A stretch of 64,000 bases of DNA from Yonghaparkia sp. Root332 (GCF_001425665.1 NZ_LMCX01000002.1:930001-994000), one strand, 5' to 3'. Counted from the first letter of the stretch, positions 9,148 to 17,989 are shown. Translations and numbers: made by a program. The notes: a model not told the origin generated them from the sequence alone.

Positions 9148-10311
9148 ATGACCGACTCGCCCCTCGATCTCATCGGCTTCGACACCCTGCTGAGCGACGA
9201 GGAGCGCGCGACGCGCGATCGTGTGCGCGCCTACGTCGACGCCGAGCTGCGGCCGCACATCGCCGGATGGTACGACGCCGGGGTCTTCCCGACCGAGATC
9301 GTGCGCCCGATGGGTGAGCTCGGGCTGCTCGGCATGCACCTGCAGGGCTACGGCTGCGGCGGGCGCTCGGCCGTCGAGTACGGCCTCGCCGCCGCCGAGC
9401 TCGAGGCCGGCGACTCCGGGCTGCGAACCTTCGTCTCGGTGCAGGGCTCGCTCGCGATGACCGCGATCCACAGCTTCGGCTCGGAGGAGCAGAAGCAGGA
9501 GTGGTTGCCGCGCATGGCCGCTGGTGAGGCCGTGGGTTGCTTCGGACTCACCGAACCGAACGCCGGAAGCGACCCGGCCTCGATGCAGACCTTCGCGCGC
9601 CGCGAGGGCGACGACTGGGTCATCTCGGGGTCGAAGCGCTGGATCGGTCTCGCGTCGATCGCCGACATCGCGATCATCTGGGCGCAGACCGATGCGGGCA
9701 TCCGCGGTTTCATCGTGCCCACGGACGAGCCCGGCTTCGTCGCGACGCCGATCGGGCAGAAGCTGTCGATGCGGGCATCCGTGCAATGCGACATCGCGCT
9801 CGATGACGTGCGCGTCCCCGCGAGCGCCCGGCTGCCCGGCGCCGAGGGCCTGCGCGGCCCGTTCACGTGCCTCAACCAGGCGCGCTACGGCATCGTGTGG
9901 GGCGTCATGGGGGCGGCGCTCGACAGCTACCGCGCGGCGCTCGACTACGTGCAGCAGCGCGAGGTCTTCGGCAAGCCCGTCGCGGCCTACCAGCTCACGC
10001 AGCAGAAGCTCGTCGACATGGCTCTCGAGATCGACAAGGGGTTCCTGCTCGCCCTGCAGCTCGGGCGCCTCAAGGACGCCGGGCTGCTGCAGCCGCACCA
10101 GATCTCGGTCGGCAAGCTCAACAACGCGCGCGTCGCGATCGACATCGCGCGCGAGGCCCGCGCGATGCTCGGCGGGAACGGTGTGACGCTCGAGCACTCG
10201 CCGCTGCGGCATGCGAACAACCTCGAGTCGGTGCGCACCTACGAGGGCACCGACGAGGTGCACACGCTCATCCTCGGCAGCGCGATCACGGGCATCCCCG
10301 CGTTCCGGTAG
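9148..10311 (+). CDS. Acyl-CoA dehydrogenase, glutaryl-CoA dehydrogenase type
   Basis: The 387-aa flavoprotein most resembles glutaryl-CoA dehydrogenase, which converts glutaryl-CoA to crotonyl-CoA plus CO2. Support comes from CFGLTEPNAGSDP, the stretch LNQARYGIVWGVMGAA and the C-terminal VRTYEGTDEVHTLILG, whose Glu (near 364) is the catalytic base in this subfamily. The ATG at 9148 was chosen over upstream starts because a GGAAG site precedes it and family proteins start here. With the adjacent CoA-transferase and semialdehyde dehydrogenase it would complete the route from glutarate semialdehyde to crotonyl-CoA. Confidence 0.87.
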   Translation: MTDSPLDLIGFDTLLSDEERATRDRVRAYVDAELRPHIAGWYDAGVFPTEIVRPMGELGLLGMHLQGYGCGGRSAVEYGLAAAELEAGDSGLRTFVSVQGSLAMTAIHSFGSEEQKQEWLPRMAAGEAVGCFGLTEPNAGSDPASMQTFARREGDDWVISGSKRWIGLASIADIAIIWAQTDAGIRGFIVPTDEPGFVATPIGQKLSMRASVQCDIALDDVRVPASARLPGAEGLRGPFTCLNQARYGIVWGVMGAALDSYRAALDYVQQREVFGKPVAAYQLTQQKLVDMALEIDKGFLLALQLGRLKDAGLLQPHQISVGKLNNARVAIDIAREARAMLGGNGVTLEHSPLRHANNLESVRTYEGTDEVHTLILGSAITGIPAFR

Positions 10312-10455
10312 GGCGCCCGGGCTCGGCGCCTCGTGACACCGCACCGCGCATCGGCCGCCCGGAGTGCCCGGCCGCTGCCCCACGGGGCGCACGAGGGCTG
10401 CGGGCCCGGGGAGCCGCTGCTCGAGGCCGCGACGCTGCGCCCGATTGCGGAGGAA

Positions 10456-10494
10456 GAGCGGGTTCGAACCGACTCTTCGTGCGCCAACCCGCTC
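10456..10494. terminator. Candidate stem-loop between convergent genes
   Basis: GAGCGGGTT at 10456-10464 pairs perfectly with AACCCGCTC at 10486-10494 around a 21-base loop, and a smaller palindrome (GGTTCGAACC) sits on its left arm. It lies in the 260-base gap between the convergent dehydrogenase and GAPDH genes, so it could be a bidirectional terminator. No T-run follows. Nothing else is recognised in the gap. Confidence 0.3.
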
Positions 10495-10571
10495 ATCGTC
10501 GGGCGCACAGCCGTCCGGGGCGGACCCGGGGCACGCCGCGGCCGGGCGGCGGATGCTGCGCTCGCGCCGCG

Positions 10572-12029
10572 CTACGCCCGAACGCGCGCCGGCACCACCC
10601 GCGGGTGCGACCCCGCCATCGTCTCGAGCACGCGGATCACCTGCGAGCTGTAGCCGAACTCGTTGTCGTACCAGACGTAGACGATGACCGAGTCGCCCGT
10701 GCAGATGGTGGCGAGCCCGTCGACGATGCCGGCGCGGTGCGAGCCGATGAAGTCGCTGGAGACGACCTCGGGGCTCTCGATGTAGTCGATCTGCTGGCGG
10801 AGGTCGCTGTGCAGCGACATCTGCCTGATGTGCTCGTTGACCTCCTCGCGCGTCGTCGGCCGCTCGAGCTGGAGGTTGAGGATCGCCATCGACACGTCGG
10901 GCGTCGGCACGCGGATGGCGTTGCCGGTGAGCCTGCCGGCGAGCTCGGGCAGCGCCTTCGCGACGGCCTTCGCGGCGCCGGTCTCGGTGATGACCATGTT
11001 GAGCGCGGCGGAGCGGCCGCGGCGGTCGCCCTTGTGGAAGTTGTCGATCAGGTTCTGGTCGTTCGTGTACGAGTGCACGGTCTCGACGTGCCCGTGGCGG
11101 ATGCCCCAGGCGTCGTCGATCACCTTCAGCACGGGCGTGACGGCGTTCGTGGTGCACGACGCGGCCGTCACGATCCGGTCGTCGGGCCGGATCGTCTCGT
11201 GGTTGATGCCGTGCACGATGTTCTTCAGCGCGCCCTTGCCGGGTGCGGTGAGCAGCACCTTCGCCACACCCGGGCACTGCAGGTGCTGCGCGAGCCCCTC
11301 CTCGTCGCGCCAGCGGCCGGTGTTGTCGACGACGATCGCGTCGTGGATGCCGTACGCCGTGTAGTCGACGCTCGTCGGCGAGTCCGAGTAGATGACCTTG
11401 ATGAGCGTGCCGTTGGCGAGGATCGTCCCCGCCTCCTCGTCGACCGAGATCGAGCCCTCGAACGGCCCGTGCACCGAGTCGCGGCGCAGCAGGCTCGCGC
11501 GCTTGACGATGTCGTTGTCGCTGCCGCGGCGCACGACGATCGCGCGCAGGCGCAGCCCTCCCCCGTTGCCGGCGTGGGCGATGAGGATGCGCGCGAGCAG
11601 TCGCCCGATGCGCCCGAAGCCATACAGCACGACGTCGGTGCCCGCGGGCTCGCCGTCCGCGGCAGCGTCGGCGCACACGAGATCGAGCTCGTCGCGCACG
11701 TACTCGACGAGCGAGCGGCCTGCCCCCGCCTCGGCGTAGCCGGTGATGAGGCGCGCGATGTCGAGCGACGCGGGCCGCGGCCCGATCTCGAGAAGCGCGC
11801 CGAGCACGCGCTCGGTGTCGTCGAGCGCGAGCGGCTCGCCCGTGACGTGCTCGGCGTACTTGTGCGCCTTGAGCACGCCGATCGCCGACTGGTTGATGAG
11901 GCGGCGGCCGTGGATGCTCGTCACCACCCCGTGCTCCCGATACAGCCGCCCGATCAGGGGGATCAGGTGCTCGGCGAGGGTCTCTCGGGCCTTCCAGGCC
12001 TCACGGTGGGCGGCGACGGCGTCGATCAT
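10572..12029 (-). CDS. gap: Glyceraldehyde-3-phosphate dehydrogenase, long N-terminally extended form
   Basis: The 485-aa protein is about 150 residues longer than the usual 330-340-aa glycolytic GAPDH. A helical extension of about 130 residues precedes the NAD-binding motif LYGFGRIGRLLARI. The catalytic core has AASCTTNAVTPVLK (Cys near 292), HSYTNDQNLIDN and WYDNEFGYSSQVIRV at the end. It interconverts glyceraldehyde-3-phosphate and 1,3-bisphosphoglycerate. Long-form enzymes of this kind occur in some actinobacteria and often accompany a canonical copy, suggesting a gluconeogenic or specialised role. The ATG at 12029 has AAGGAG 8 bases upstream; a GTG 9 bases earlier would overlap that site. 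Confidence 0.87.
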   Translation of the reverse strand: MIDAVAAHREAWKARETLAEHLIPLIGRLYREHGVVTSIHGRRLINQSAIGVLKAHKYAEHVTGEPLALDDTERVLGALLEIGPRPASLDIARLITGYAEAGAGRSLVEYVRDELDLVCADAAADGEPAGTDVVLYGFGRIGRLLARILIAHAGNGGGLRLRAIVVRRGSDNDIVKRASLLRRDSVHGPFEGSISVDEEAGTILANGTLIKVIYSDSPTSVDYTAYGIHDAIVVDNTGRWRDEEGLAQHLQCPGVAKVLLTAPGKGALKNIVHGINHETIRPDDRIVTAASCTTNAVTPVLKVIDDAWGIRHGHVETVHSYTNDQNLIDNFHKGDRRGRSAALNMVITETGAAKAVAKALPELAGRLTGNAIRVPTPDVSMAILNLQLERPTTREEVNEHIRQMSLHSDLRQQIDYIESPEVVSSDFIGSHRAGIVDGLATICTGDSVIVYVWYDNEFGYSSQVIRVLETMAGSHPRVVPARVRA

Positions 12030-12111
12030 GACGTTCACTCCTTGCGGCGGGCGCGGGTCATCGCGCCGCTCGCGGCTCGTTCAGGGGGTCGAGGCGATCG
12101 TAGCGATCGAC

Positions 12112-12145
12112 GGATGCCCGCCCGCGAGGATCGGGGCGGGCATCC
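12112..12145 (-). terminator. Hairpin between the 110-aa membrane gene and gap
   Basis: GGATGCCCGCCC (12112-12123) and GGGCGGGCATCC (12134-12145) form a perfect 12-bp stem with a 10-base loop. A second small hairpin (GCAAGAA...TTCTTGC) follows at about 12149-12168. Both lie downstream of the minus-strand membrane gene and upstream of gap. They may terminate the former or shape the leader of the latter. Confidence 0.45.
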
Positions 12146-12192
12146 GCCGCAAGAATGGCCGTTCTTGCCGCGCGCGAAAGCCCGGAGGCCGG

Positions 12193-12525
12193 CTACGAGC
12201 CGATCGCGACCGCGAGAACGATGGCGAGGTCGGTGAGGACCATGAGCCAGAAGAGCGCGGCGAGGGCGACCAGGCGCGATCGGCGAGCGCGCACGGCGTA
12301 GCGCACGATGATCATCGTCAGCAGCAGGACGGCGGTGACGAGGGCTCCGGCGAGGGCGAGGGGCGCGTCGAGCCGCCACCACAGCGCGAGCAGCATGGCG
12401 CCGACGAGCACGGCCGCGACGGAGGCGGCGGCGATCCAGACGGTGCCCTCGGAGGTCGTGAGCGAGCCCTGGTTGCGCACGAGCGTGGGGTCGACCTCCC
12501 AGCGCTCGTCGTGCGGGTCGGTCAT
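12193..12525 (-). CDS. Small membrane protein, function unknown
   Basis: The 110-aa protein has a polar N-terminus (MTDPHDERWEVDP...) and three hydrophobic helices at about 30-50, 55-75 and 85-108. An Arg-rich cytoplasmic loop (VRARRSR) lies between the second and third. I recognise no family. It lies upstream of gap on the same strand but is separated from it by hairpins, so co-transcription is uncertain. Confidence 0.6.
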   Translation of the reverse strand: MTDPHDERWEVDPTLVRNQGSLTTSEGTVWIAAASVAAVLVGAMLLALWWRLDAPLALAGALVTAVLLLTMIIVRYAVRARRSRLVALAALFWLMVLTDLAIVLAVAIGS

Positions 12526-12679
12526 GGCTCCCCCTCTGCGGTCGGGGCCTCACGGTACTCCTCCGGCCTGCGAGCGGGGGATGCCCGGTTCCTCCCGCGC
12601 CCGCATCGGGCCATAGTGGGAGCGCGCGATGCGAGCCCGGCTCGACCCGCGCATCCCCCGCAGCGACGAAGGAGACGCC

Positions 12680-13129
12680 ATGCCCCAGTTCATGCTCATC
12701 ATGCGCTCGACCGACGAGGCGCTCGCGGCCTCGAAGGAGGTCGACTTCGAGGAGGTCATCACGGCCATGGGGAGGTACAACGAGTCGATGATGGAGGCGG
12801 GCGTCATGACCGGCGGCGCGGGCCTGGCCGATGCCGCGCAGGGCGCCGTCGTGCGCTTCGGCGAGAGCGGCGCCGCGAGCGAGGTCGCGCACGGCGCCTA
12901 CGGCGAGACCGCCGCGCTCTTCAACGGCTACTGGGCGATCGAGACGGCCTCGCTCGAGGAGGCCGTCGAGTGGGCGAAGAAGTGCCCGCTGGGCCCCGGC
13001 AACGCGATCGAGGTGCGGCGCATCACCGACGAGAGCGACTTCGCCGACTTCGCCGACAACGAGTACATCCGGAAGGAGGAGGGCTGGGCGGCGGAGCTCT
13101 CCGAGAAGAGGGCGCAGCGCGAGCAGTAG
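12680..13129 (+). CDS. YCII-related (DGPF-type) domain protein
   Basis: The 149-aa protein begins MPQFMLIMRSTDEA, the first strand of the YCII/DGPF dimeric alpha/beta-barrel fold, and contains an acidic C-terminal tail. The ATG at 12680 is preceded by AAGGAG at 12669-12674. Proteins of this fold are commonly encoded beside ECF42 sigma factors, but none is adjacent here. It differs from the 111-aa YCII proteins at 32.7 and 55.2 kb in being longer and lacking the TDGPF segment. Its biochemical role is unknown. Confidence 0.7.
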   Translation: MPQFMLIMRSTDEALAASKEVDFEEVITAMGRYNESMMEAGVMTGGAGLADAAQGAVVRFGESGAASEVAHGAYGETAALFNGYWAIETASLEEAVEWAKKCPLGPGNAIEVRRITDESDFADFADNEYIRKEEGWAAELSEKRAQREQ

Positions 13130-13182
13130 GCGACGGATGCCCGGCACGGGCCGCCCGCCGGCCGCGGTTCCCCGCGCGCCGA

Positions 13183-14409
13183 CTACGCGTCGGCCGCCGC
13201 GAGCTGCCCGCAGGCGCCGTCGATCTCCTTGCCGCGCGTGTCGCGCAGCGTCGTGGGGATGCCCGCCGCGTTGAGGCGGCGCACGAACTCGTTCTGCACG
13301 TCGCGGTCGGACGCCGTCCAGATCGACCCGGGCGTCGGATTGAGCGGGATGGGGTTGACGTGCACCCAACCGCGCCCGCGCTGCAGGAGCTTGTCGGCCA
13401 GCAGGTCGGCGCGCCAGGCGTGGTCGTTCATGTCCTTGATGAGGGCGTACTCGATCGAGACACGACGACCGGTCTTGTCGAAGTACTCGCGCGCGGCGTC
13501 GAGCGCCTCGTCGACCTTCCAGCGCGAGTTGACCGGGATCAGCTCGTCGCGCAGCGTGTCATCCGGCGCATGGAGGCTCAGGGCGAACGTCACGGGGATC
13601 TGCTCGTCGGCGAGCTTCCGGATCGCCGGCACGAGGCCCACGGTGGAGACGGTGATGTTGCGCGCGCTCATCCCGAGCCCGTCGGGCTGCGGCGCGACCA
13701 TCGTGCGCACCGCGCTCATGAGCCGGGCATAGTTCGCGAGCGGCTCGCCCATCCCCATGAAGACGATGTTGCCGACGCGGTCGGGGGTCTCATCGCCCTT
13801 CCTGCGCCCGCCGAGTCCGCCCTCGGCGAGCACGCGGTTGGCGGCGACGACCTGGTCGACGATCTCGGCGGCCGACATGTTGCGCGTGAGCCCCGCCTGA
13901 CCCGTCGCGCAGAACGGGCAGTTCATGCCGCAGCCGGCCTGCGAGCTCACGCACAGCGTGATGCGGCCGGGGTAGCGCATGAGCACGCTCTCGACGAGGG
14001 CGCCGTCGTGGAGCTTCCAGAGGAACTTGATGGTGTCGCCGTTGTCGGTCGTGAGCCGGCGCACCTCCGTCAGCAGCGGCGGCAGAAGCCCGGCGATGAG
14101 CTCGTCGCGCCCCGCCGCGGGTAGGTCGGTCATCGCCGCGGGGTCGGAGGTGTAGTGCGTGAAGTAGTGCGTCGAGATCTGCTTGGCGCGGAAGGCGGGC
14201 AGCCCGCGCTCGCGCACCGCGGCGACGCGGCCTTCGAGGTCGAGGTCCGCCCAGTGCACCGGGGGCTTGCCGCGCTTGGGCGACGCGAACTGCAGGAGCG
14301 GGCGGCCCTCCCCGTCGAGCTTCTGCTGCCAGCCCTCGGTCGCGGGGCGGACCTGCGGCCGGGCATCCGCCACCGGTCGTGTCGTGCCGTTGTTGCGGAT
14401 GCCTGCCAT
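13183..14409 (-). CDS. rlmN: Dual-specificity 23S rRNA/tRNA adenine-C2 methyltransferase RlmN
   Basis: The 408-aa radical-SAM enzyme makes 2-methyladenosine at A2503 of 23S rRNA and A37 of some tRNAs. It has the radical-SAM cluster motif [12 protein letters not shown] (CxxxCxxC), [27 protein letters not shown] and the C-terminal GACGQL, whose Cys is the methyl-carrier/resolving residue. The ATG at 14409 was selected because family N-termini begin about here, and a GGAGG sits just upstream. It stands alone on the minus strand, downstream of the SRPBCC/ArsR pair. Confidence 0.95.
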   Translation of the reverse strand: MAGIRNNGTTRPVADARPQVRPATEGWQQKLDGEGRPLLQFASPKRGKPPVHWADLDLEGRVAAVRERGLPAFRAKQISTHYFTHYTSDPAAMTDLPAAGRDELIAGLLPPLLTEVRRLTTDNGDTIKFLWKLHDGALVESVLMRYPGRITLCVSSQAGCGMNCPFCATGQAGLTRNMSAAEIVDQVVAANRVLAEGGLGGRRKGDETPDRVGNIVFMGMGEPLANYARLMSAVRTMVAPQPDGLGMSARNITVSTVGLVPAIRKLADEQIPVTFALSLHAPDDTLRDELIPVNSRWKVDEALDAAREYFDKTGRRVSIEYALIKDMNDHAWRADLLADKLLQRGRGWVHVNPIPLNPTPGSIWTASDRDVQNEFVRRLNAAGIPTTLRDTRGKEIDGACGQLAAADA

Positions 14410-14429
14410 GCCCTCCAGGGTACGGGGGT

Positions 14430-14915
14430 CTAGGCGAGCAGCTCGTCGATCTGGCCGAGCGCGGCTCGCGTGCCCTCCTCGATGCCCATGCCGTTCAGCA
14501 TCGCCTGATCCCCCGGAGTCGGGAATCGGGAGGTGAAGGTCATGCGCGTCCGACCGCCGCCGACGTCGTCGAGCTCGACGGTGCAGGAGATCGCGGGCAT
14601 CGCGGGGTCGGGCTCGCCGTCCTGCCCCTCGAAGCCGTCGTCGAACTCGAACCGGTGCGGCGCGGAGACGCGCGTCGCGATCCACCACCCCGGTGCCCTC
14701 TCGCCGCTCGGCCCCGTCATGACGTACGTCGACCATCCCCCTGGCACGAAGTCGTGGCGGGTGAAGGTCGCGGGCCACTCGGGCGGGCCCCACCAGCGCT
14801 CGAGCTGCCGAGGGTCCGCCCACAGCTGCCAGACGCGGTCCACGGGAGCGTCGTGCTCCGTGACGAACGTCATGCTGAGAGCGTCGAGGTCGGTGCGAGC
14901 ACTGATCACGGGCAT
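14430..14915 (-). CDS. SRPBCC / AHSA1-like protein paired with ArsR regulator
   Basis: The 161-aa protein carries the Aha1-C-terminal/SRPBCC fold signature: [35 protein letters not shown] near the N-terminus and an FEF...TEL-like strand pattern later. The fold binds hydrophobic ligands; the ligand is unknown. The ATG at 14915 lies 20 bases after the ArsR stop, so the pair is an operon, an arrangement common in actinobacteria. It is presumably repressed by the ArsR product through the palindrome at 15268-15281. Confidence 0.85.
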   Translation of the reverse strand: MPVISARTDLDALSMTFVTEHDAPVDRVWQLWADPRQLERWWGPPEWPATFTRHDFVPGGWSTYVMTGPSGERAPGWWIATRVSAPHRFEFDDGFEGQDGEPDPAMPAISCTVELDDVGGGRTRMTFTSRFPTPGDQAMLNGMGIEEGTRAALGQIDELLA

Positions 14916-14935
14916 GGGTCTGTCCTCCGGACGGG

Positions 14936-15274
14936 TCAGGGACGATCGGCGGCGAGGATGGCGTCCATCGTGGCGGAGCGGTGCCGCCACAGCGCCTCGT
15001 ACGACTGCAGCAGGGCTCGGGCGCGCTCGATCGCGGCGGGGTTCGCCCGCACGAGCTGCTCGCGCCCGTGCCGCGCCTTGGCGATGAGGGATGCCCGCTC
15101 GAGCACCGCGACGTGCTTCTGCACGGCCGCGAAGCTCATCTCGTAGCGCGCGGCGAGCGCGGTGACCGAGTGCTCGCCGGTGAGCGCGCGCGTGAGGATG
15201 TCGCGGCGCGTGCCGTCGGCGAGCGCCTGGAACAGGCGATCGACCTCGTCAGGAGAGAGCGTATCTACAACCAT
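14936..15274 (-). CDS. ArsR-family transcriptional repressor
   Basis: The 112-aa winged-helix protein starts with the [18 protein letters not shown] helix of ArsR repressors and has the recognition helix [24 protein letters not shown] (about 37-60). It has no cysteine metal-site motif, so it is of the SRPBCC-linked, non-metal type. The start codon lies inside a perfect inverted repeat (15268-15281), consistent with autoregulation. Confidence 0.88.
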   Translation of the reverse strand: MVVDTLSPDEVDRLFQALADGTRRDILTRALTGEHSVTALAARYEMSFAAVQKHVAVLERASLIAKARHGREQLVRANPAAIERARALLQSYEALWRHRSATMDAILAADRP

Positions 15275-15281
15275 TTGGTTG
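15268..15281. promoter_or_regulatory. Palindromic operator overlapping the arsR start codon
   Basis: CAACCA-TT-TGGTTG is a perfect 6-bp inverted repeat covering the ATG of the arsR gene and lying about 75 bases before the divergent helicase gene. Position and symmetry suggest the ArsR binding site for autorepression of the arsR-SRPBCC operon. Confidence 0.6.
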
Positions 15282-15355
15282 CACGTTACGCTCGCTCCCC
15301 CGCCCCGTCAAGGCCCGGGTGAGCGTGCGAAGCGTTCGGGGCATACCGTTAAGCC

Positions 15356-17158
15356 ATGACCTCTGCTGATTCGACCACCGCGACCGAGGCCGACAGCGCG
15401 CCCCCGAGCATCCCCTTCTCGTCTCTGGGTCTCAGCGACGCCGTCATGAAGGCCCTCCACGACGTCGGGTACGAGACCCCGTCGGCGATCCAGGCGGCGA
15501 CCATCCCGCCGCTGCTTCAGGGTCGCGACGTCGTCGGCCTCGCCCAGACCGGCACCGGCAAGACCGCGGCGTTCGCCCTGCCGATCCTGTCGCGACTCGA
15601 CCTGTCGCAGAAGTCGCCCCAGGCCCTCGTCCTCGCCCCCACGCGCGAGCTCGCCCTGCAGGTGTGCGAGGCGTTCGAGAAGTACGCCGCCCACCTCAAG
15701 GGCGTCCACGTCCTCCCCGTCTACGGCGGGCAGGGCTACGGCGTGCAGCTGTCGGCGCTGCGCCGCGGCGTGCACATCGTCGTCGGAACCCCCGGCCGCA
15801 TCATGGACCACCTCGAGAAGGGCACGCTCGACCTCACCGAGCTCAAGTACCTCGTGCTCGACGAGGCCGACGAGATGCTCAAGATGGGCTTCGCGGAGGA
15901 CGTCGAGACGATCCTCGCCGACACTCCGACCGACAAGCAGGTGGCGCTGTTCTCGGCGACGATGCCCGCGTCGATCCGCCGCATCTCGCAGCAGTACCTC
16001 CGCGACCCGGAGGAGATCACGGTCAAGACGAAGACCACGACCTCCTCGACGATCTCGCAGCGGTACCTCGTCGTGTCGTACCAGCAGAAGGTCGACGCCC
16101 TCACGCGCATCCTCGAGGTCGAGAACTTCGAGGGCATGATCGTGTTCGTCCGCACCAAGAACGAGACCGAGACGCTCGCCGAGAAGCTGCGCGCCCGCGG
16201 GTACTCGGCGCAGGCGATCAACGGCGACGTCGCCCAGGTGCAGCGCGAGCGCACGGTCGAGCAGCTGAAGTCCGGCAAGCTCGACATCCTCGTCGCGACC
16301 GACGTCGCCGCGCGCGGACTCGACGTCGAGCGCATCAGCCACGTCGTCAACTTCGACATCCCCGTCGACACCGAGTCGTACGTGCACCGCATCGGCCGCA
16401 CCGGCCGCGCCGGGCGCTCGGGCGCCGCGATCAGCTTCATCACCCCGCGCGAGCGCCGCCTGCTCGACGCGATCGAGCGCGCGACGCGCCAGCCGCTCAC
16501 GCAGATGCAGCTGCCGAGCGTCGACGACGTCAACGCCACGCGCCTCGCGCGCTTCGACGACGCCATCAGCGAGGCGCTCTCGAACTCCTCCCTCATGGAG
16601 GTCTTCCGCGACATCATCGGCCACTACGTCGAGCACCATGACGTGCCCGAAGCCGACGTCGCGGCCGCGCTCGCGGTCGTCGCGCAGGGCGGTTCGCCGC
16701 TCCTGCTGACGGAGGAGGACATCCGCCCGCCCAAGTTCAGCCGGGATGCCGACGCTCGCGGTTCGGCCGGCGGCGCGTCCGGCGGCGGTGCCGGCTCCGA
16801 TCGCGGCGAGCGTCGCCCGCGCCGCGAGGGCGGCCCGGCCCTCGCCCCCTACCGGATCGAGGTCGGCAAGCGCCACCGCGTCGAGCCGCGCCAGATCGTC
16901 GGCGCCCTCGCGAACGAGGGCGGGCTGTCGCGCGACGACTTCGGAGCGATCAGGATCATGCCCGACTTCTCGGTCGTCGAGCTGCCCGCAGAGCTGCCCC
17001 CGGCGACGCTGCGCAAGCTCGAGTCCACCCGCATCAGCGGCCGGCTCATCGAGCTCAAGCCTGATCGCGGCCCGCGCCGCGGCGCCTCGCGCGACGAGCG
17101 CGGCGGTGGCCGAGGCGGCGACCGCGACGACCGCCCGGCGCGCAAGCCGCGCCACTGA
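15356..17158 (+). CDS. DEAD-box ATP-dependent RNA helicase (DeaD/CsdA type)
   Basis: The 600-aa helicase has all core motifs in order. These are the Q motif (SLGLSDAVMKALHDVGYETPSAIQ), AQTGTGKT (about 62-69), PTRELALQV, TPGRIMD, DEAD (near 167), SAT, a TDVAARGLD block and HRIGRTGRAGRSG. A DbpA-type RNA-binding domain (about 495-570) and an RGG/RDD-rich basic tail follow. It remodels structured RNA, probably in ribosome assembly and mRNA turnover, especially in the cold. It is divergent from arsR. Length and domain order fit DeaD of high-GC Gram-positives. Confidence 0.93.
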   Translation: MTSADSTTATEADSAPPSIPFSSLGLSDAVMKALHDVGYETPSAIQAATIPPLLQGRDVVGLAQTGTGKTAAFALPILSRLDLSQKSPQALVLAPTRELALQVCEAFEKYAAHLKGVHVLPVYGGQGYGVQLSALRRGVHIVVGTPGRIMDHLEKGTLDLTELKYLVLDEADEMLKMGFAEDVETILADTPTDKQVALFSATMPASIRRISQQYLRDPEEITVKTKTTTSSTISQRYLVVSYQQKVDALTRILEVENFEGMIVFVRTKNETETLAEKLRARGYSAQAINGDVAQVQRERTVEQLKSGKLDILVATDVAARGLDVERISHVVNFDIPVDTESYVHRIGRTGRAGRSGAAISFITPRERRLLDAIERATRQPLTQMQLPSVDDVNATRLARFDDAISEALSNSSLMEVFRDIIGHYVEHHDVPEADVAAALAVVAQGGSPLLLTEEDIRPPKFSRDADARGSAGGASGGGAGSDRGERRPRREGGPALAPYRIEVGKRHRVEPRQIVGALANEGGLSRDDFGAIRIMPDFSVVELPAELPPATLRKLESTRISGRLIELKPDRGPRRGASRDERGGGRGGDRDDRPARKPRH

Positions 17159-17497
17159 GCCGCGCCGCTGCGCGAGCCGTGGGCGGCGGTGCCGGTAAGG
17201 CGTGCGCCCGTCACGTACGCGAGCTCGTCTATCGGTCAGTTGTTGGGGTGAGGCCCAGTGGGCGGCGCAACGAGTGACCGATAGACGCGCGGCGTGACCC
17301 GCACGCCGTCACGAATGCGCTCACGAGCGAGTCGCTCGTCCAGCCCACGTCTGCGCAGGAGCCCGGCGTGCACGTTCTCCGGAGATCCGGCTGCGCTCCC
17401 CGCACGAGACGGGGCCCAGCGCGGCGGGCGCGCCGGGATTCCTGAGTTGGTGCACGCGCCGCGGCCAACCGGCTACTCCGAGCCGTAGAGTGCGAGG
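17159..17497. other. 339-base non-coding stretch with a 12-bp inverted-repeat element
   Basis: No convincing gene. GTCTATCGGTCA (17227-17238) and TGACCGATAGAC (17275-17286) form a perfect 12-bp inverted repeat around 36 bases, with GTTG/CAAC continuing inside the arms. It may be a helicase terminator or the remnant of a small inverted-repeat element. Residual minus-strand codon bias around 17300-17460 hints at a decayed gene, but there is not enough to name one. Confidence 0.45.
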
Positions 17498-17668
17498 ATG
17501 CGAGCGATACTCGAGGCCTGCGCCATGGGCGACCCGCGCTGCGATGACACAGCCGACCTCTTCGGCAATCAGCTCGACCTGATCCTCATCGGCGCCGCCC
17601 TCGTGGCCGTGGTCGTCGTGCTCACGTTGCTCATCGAGCGGGTTCTGCGGCGCCGCTCCCGCCGCTGA
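17498..17668 (+). CDS. Small single-pass membrane protein, paralogue of the next gene
   Basis: A 56-aa protein: a polar N-terminus with two cysteines (EACAMGDPRCDDTADLFGNQ), one transmembrane helix (about 26-48) and a basic tail ending RRRSRR. The same layout, including C-x-DP-x-CDDT, recurs in the adjacent 76-aa gene, which supports both being real. The two cysteines would lie on the outer face if the basic tail is cytoplasmic. The function is unknown, and the ribosome binding site is weak. Confidence 0.55.
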   Translation: MRAILEACAMGDPRCDDTADLFGNQLDLILIGAALVAVVVVLTLLIERVLRRRSRR

Positions 17669-17722
17669 TATCGTGACGCGATCGTCACTCCCGATCCGCG
17701 CTCGCGCGCGTAGCCTGACCGC

Positions 17723-17953
17723 ATGAGCCGGTGGACCGAGCTGCTCGCCTCGTGCGTCGATCCGACCGTGTACTGCGACGACACGGTGGAGATCCTCAAC
17801 TCGCCCCTCAATGCGTGGCTGCCGCTCATCGCGGGAGTCGTCGCGGTGCTGGCCATCGGCGCGGTGGTGCTGCGACTCGTCACCAGGCGCGAACGCGCCC
17901 GGCGCGATGCAGCGCGCGCAGGCGCCGCGCGCGCGACGGCTCCCGACGTCTAG
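17723..17953 (+). CDS. Small single-pass membrane protein with C-VDP-CDDT motif
   Basis: A 76-aa protein: the N-terminal segment LLASCVDPTVYCDDTVEIL carries two cysteines, followed by a helix (about 33-55) and a strongly basic Arg/Ala-rich tail. It resembles the upstream 56-aa product in order and motif, so the two form a tandem paralogous pair 54 bases apart. Its TAG stop is part of a 28-base repeat of the argG 3' end (17950-17977). No family is recognised. Confidence 0.6.
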   Translation: MSRWTELLASCVDPTVYCDDTVEILNSPLNAWLPLIAGVVAVLAIGAVVLRLVTRRERARRDAARAGAARATAPDV

Positions 17954-17977
17954 TCGGCGCCGGAGTCGAAGGCCGAG
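17950..17977. repeat. Direct repeat, left copy (argG 3'-end sequence)
   Basis: This 28-base stretch matches the 3' end of argG at 19931-19958 in the same orientation with two mismatches. It begins at the shared stop-codon sequence CTAG. The two copies bound the three-gene cassette 17990-19899, suggesting a recombination or insertion scar. Confidence 0.65.
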
Positions 17978-17989
17978 TCTCGAGACGCT

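Noticed and set aside
10440-10490. A tRNA-like T-loop (GGTTCGAACC) in the gap before gap
   Set aside because: No acceptor, D or anticodon arm fits at the right distance; better explained as part of an inverted repeat.
17229-17468. A minus-strand frame in the gap after the helicase
   Set aside because: Its stop falls in the inverted repeat and the protein has no recognisable domain; at most a decayed gene.
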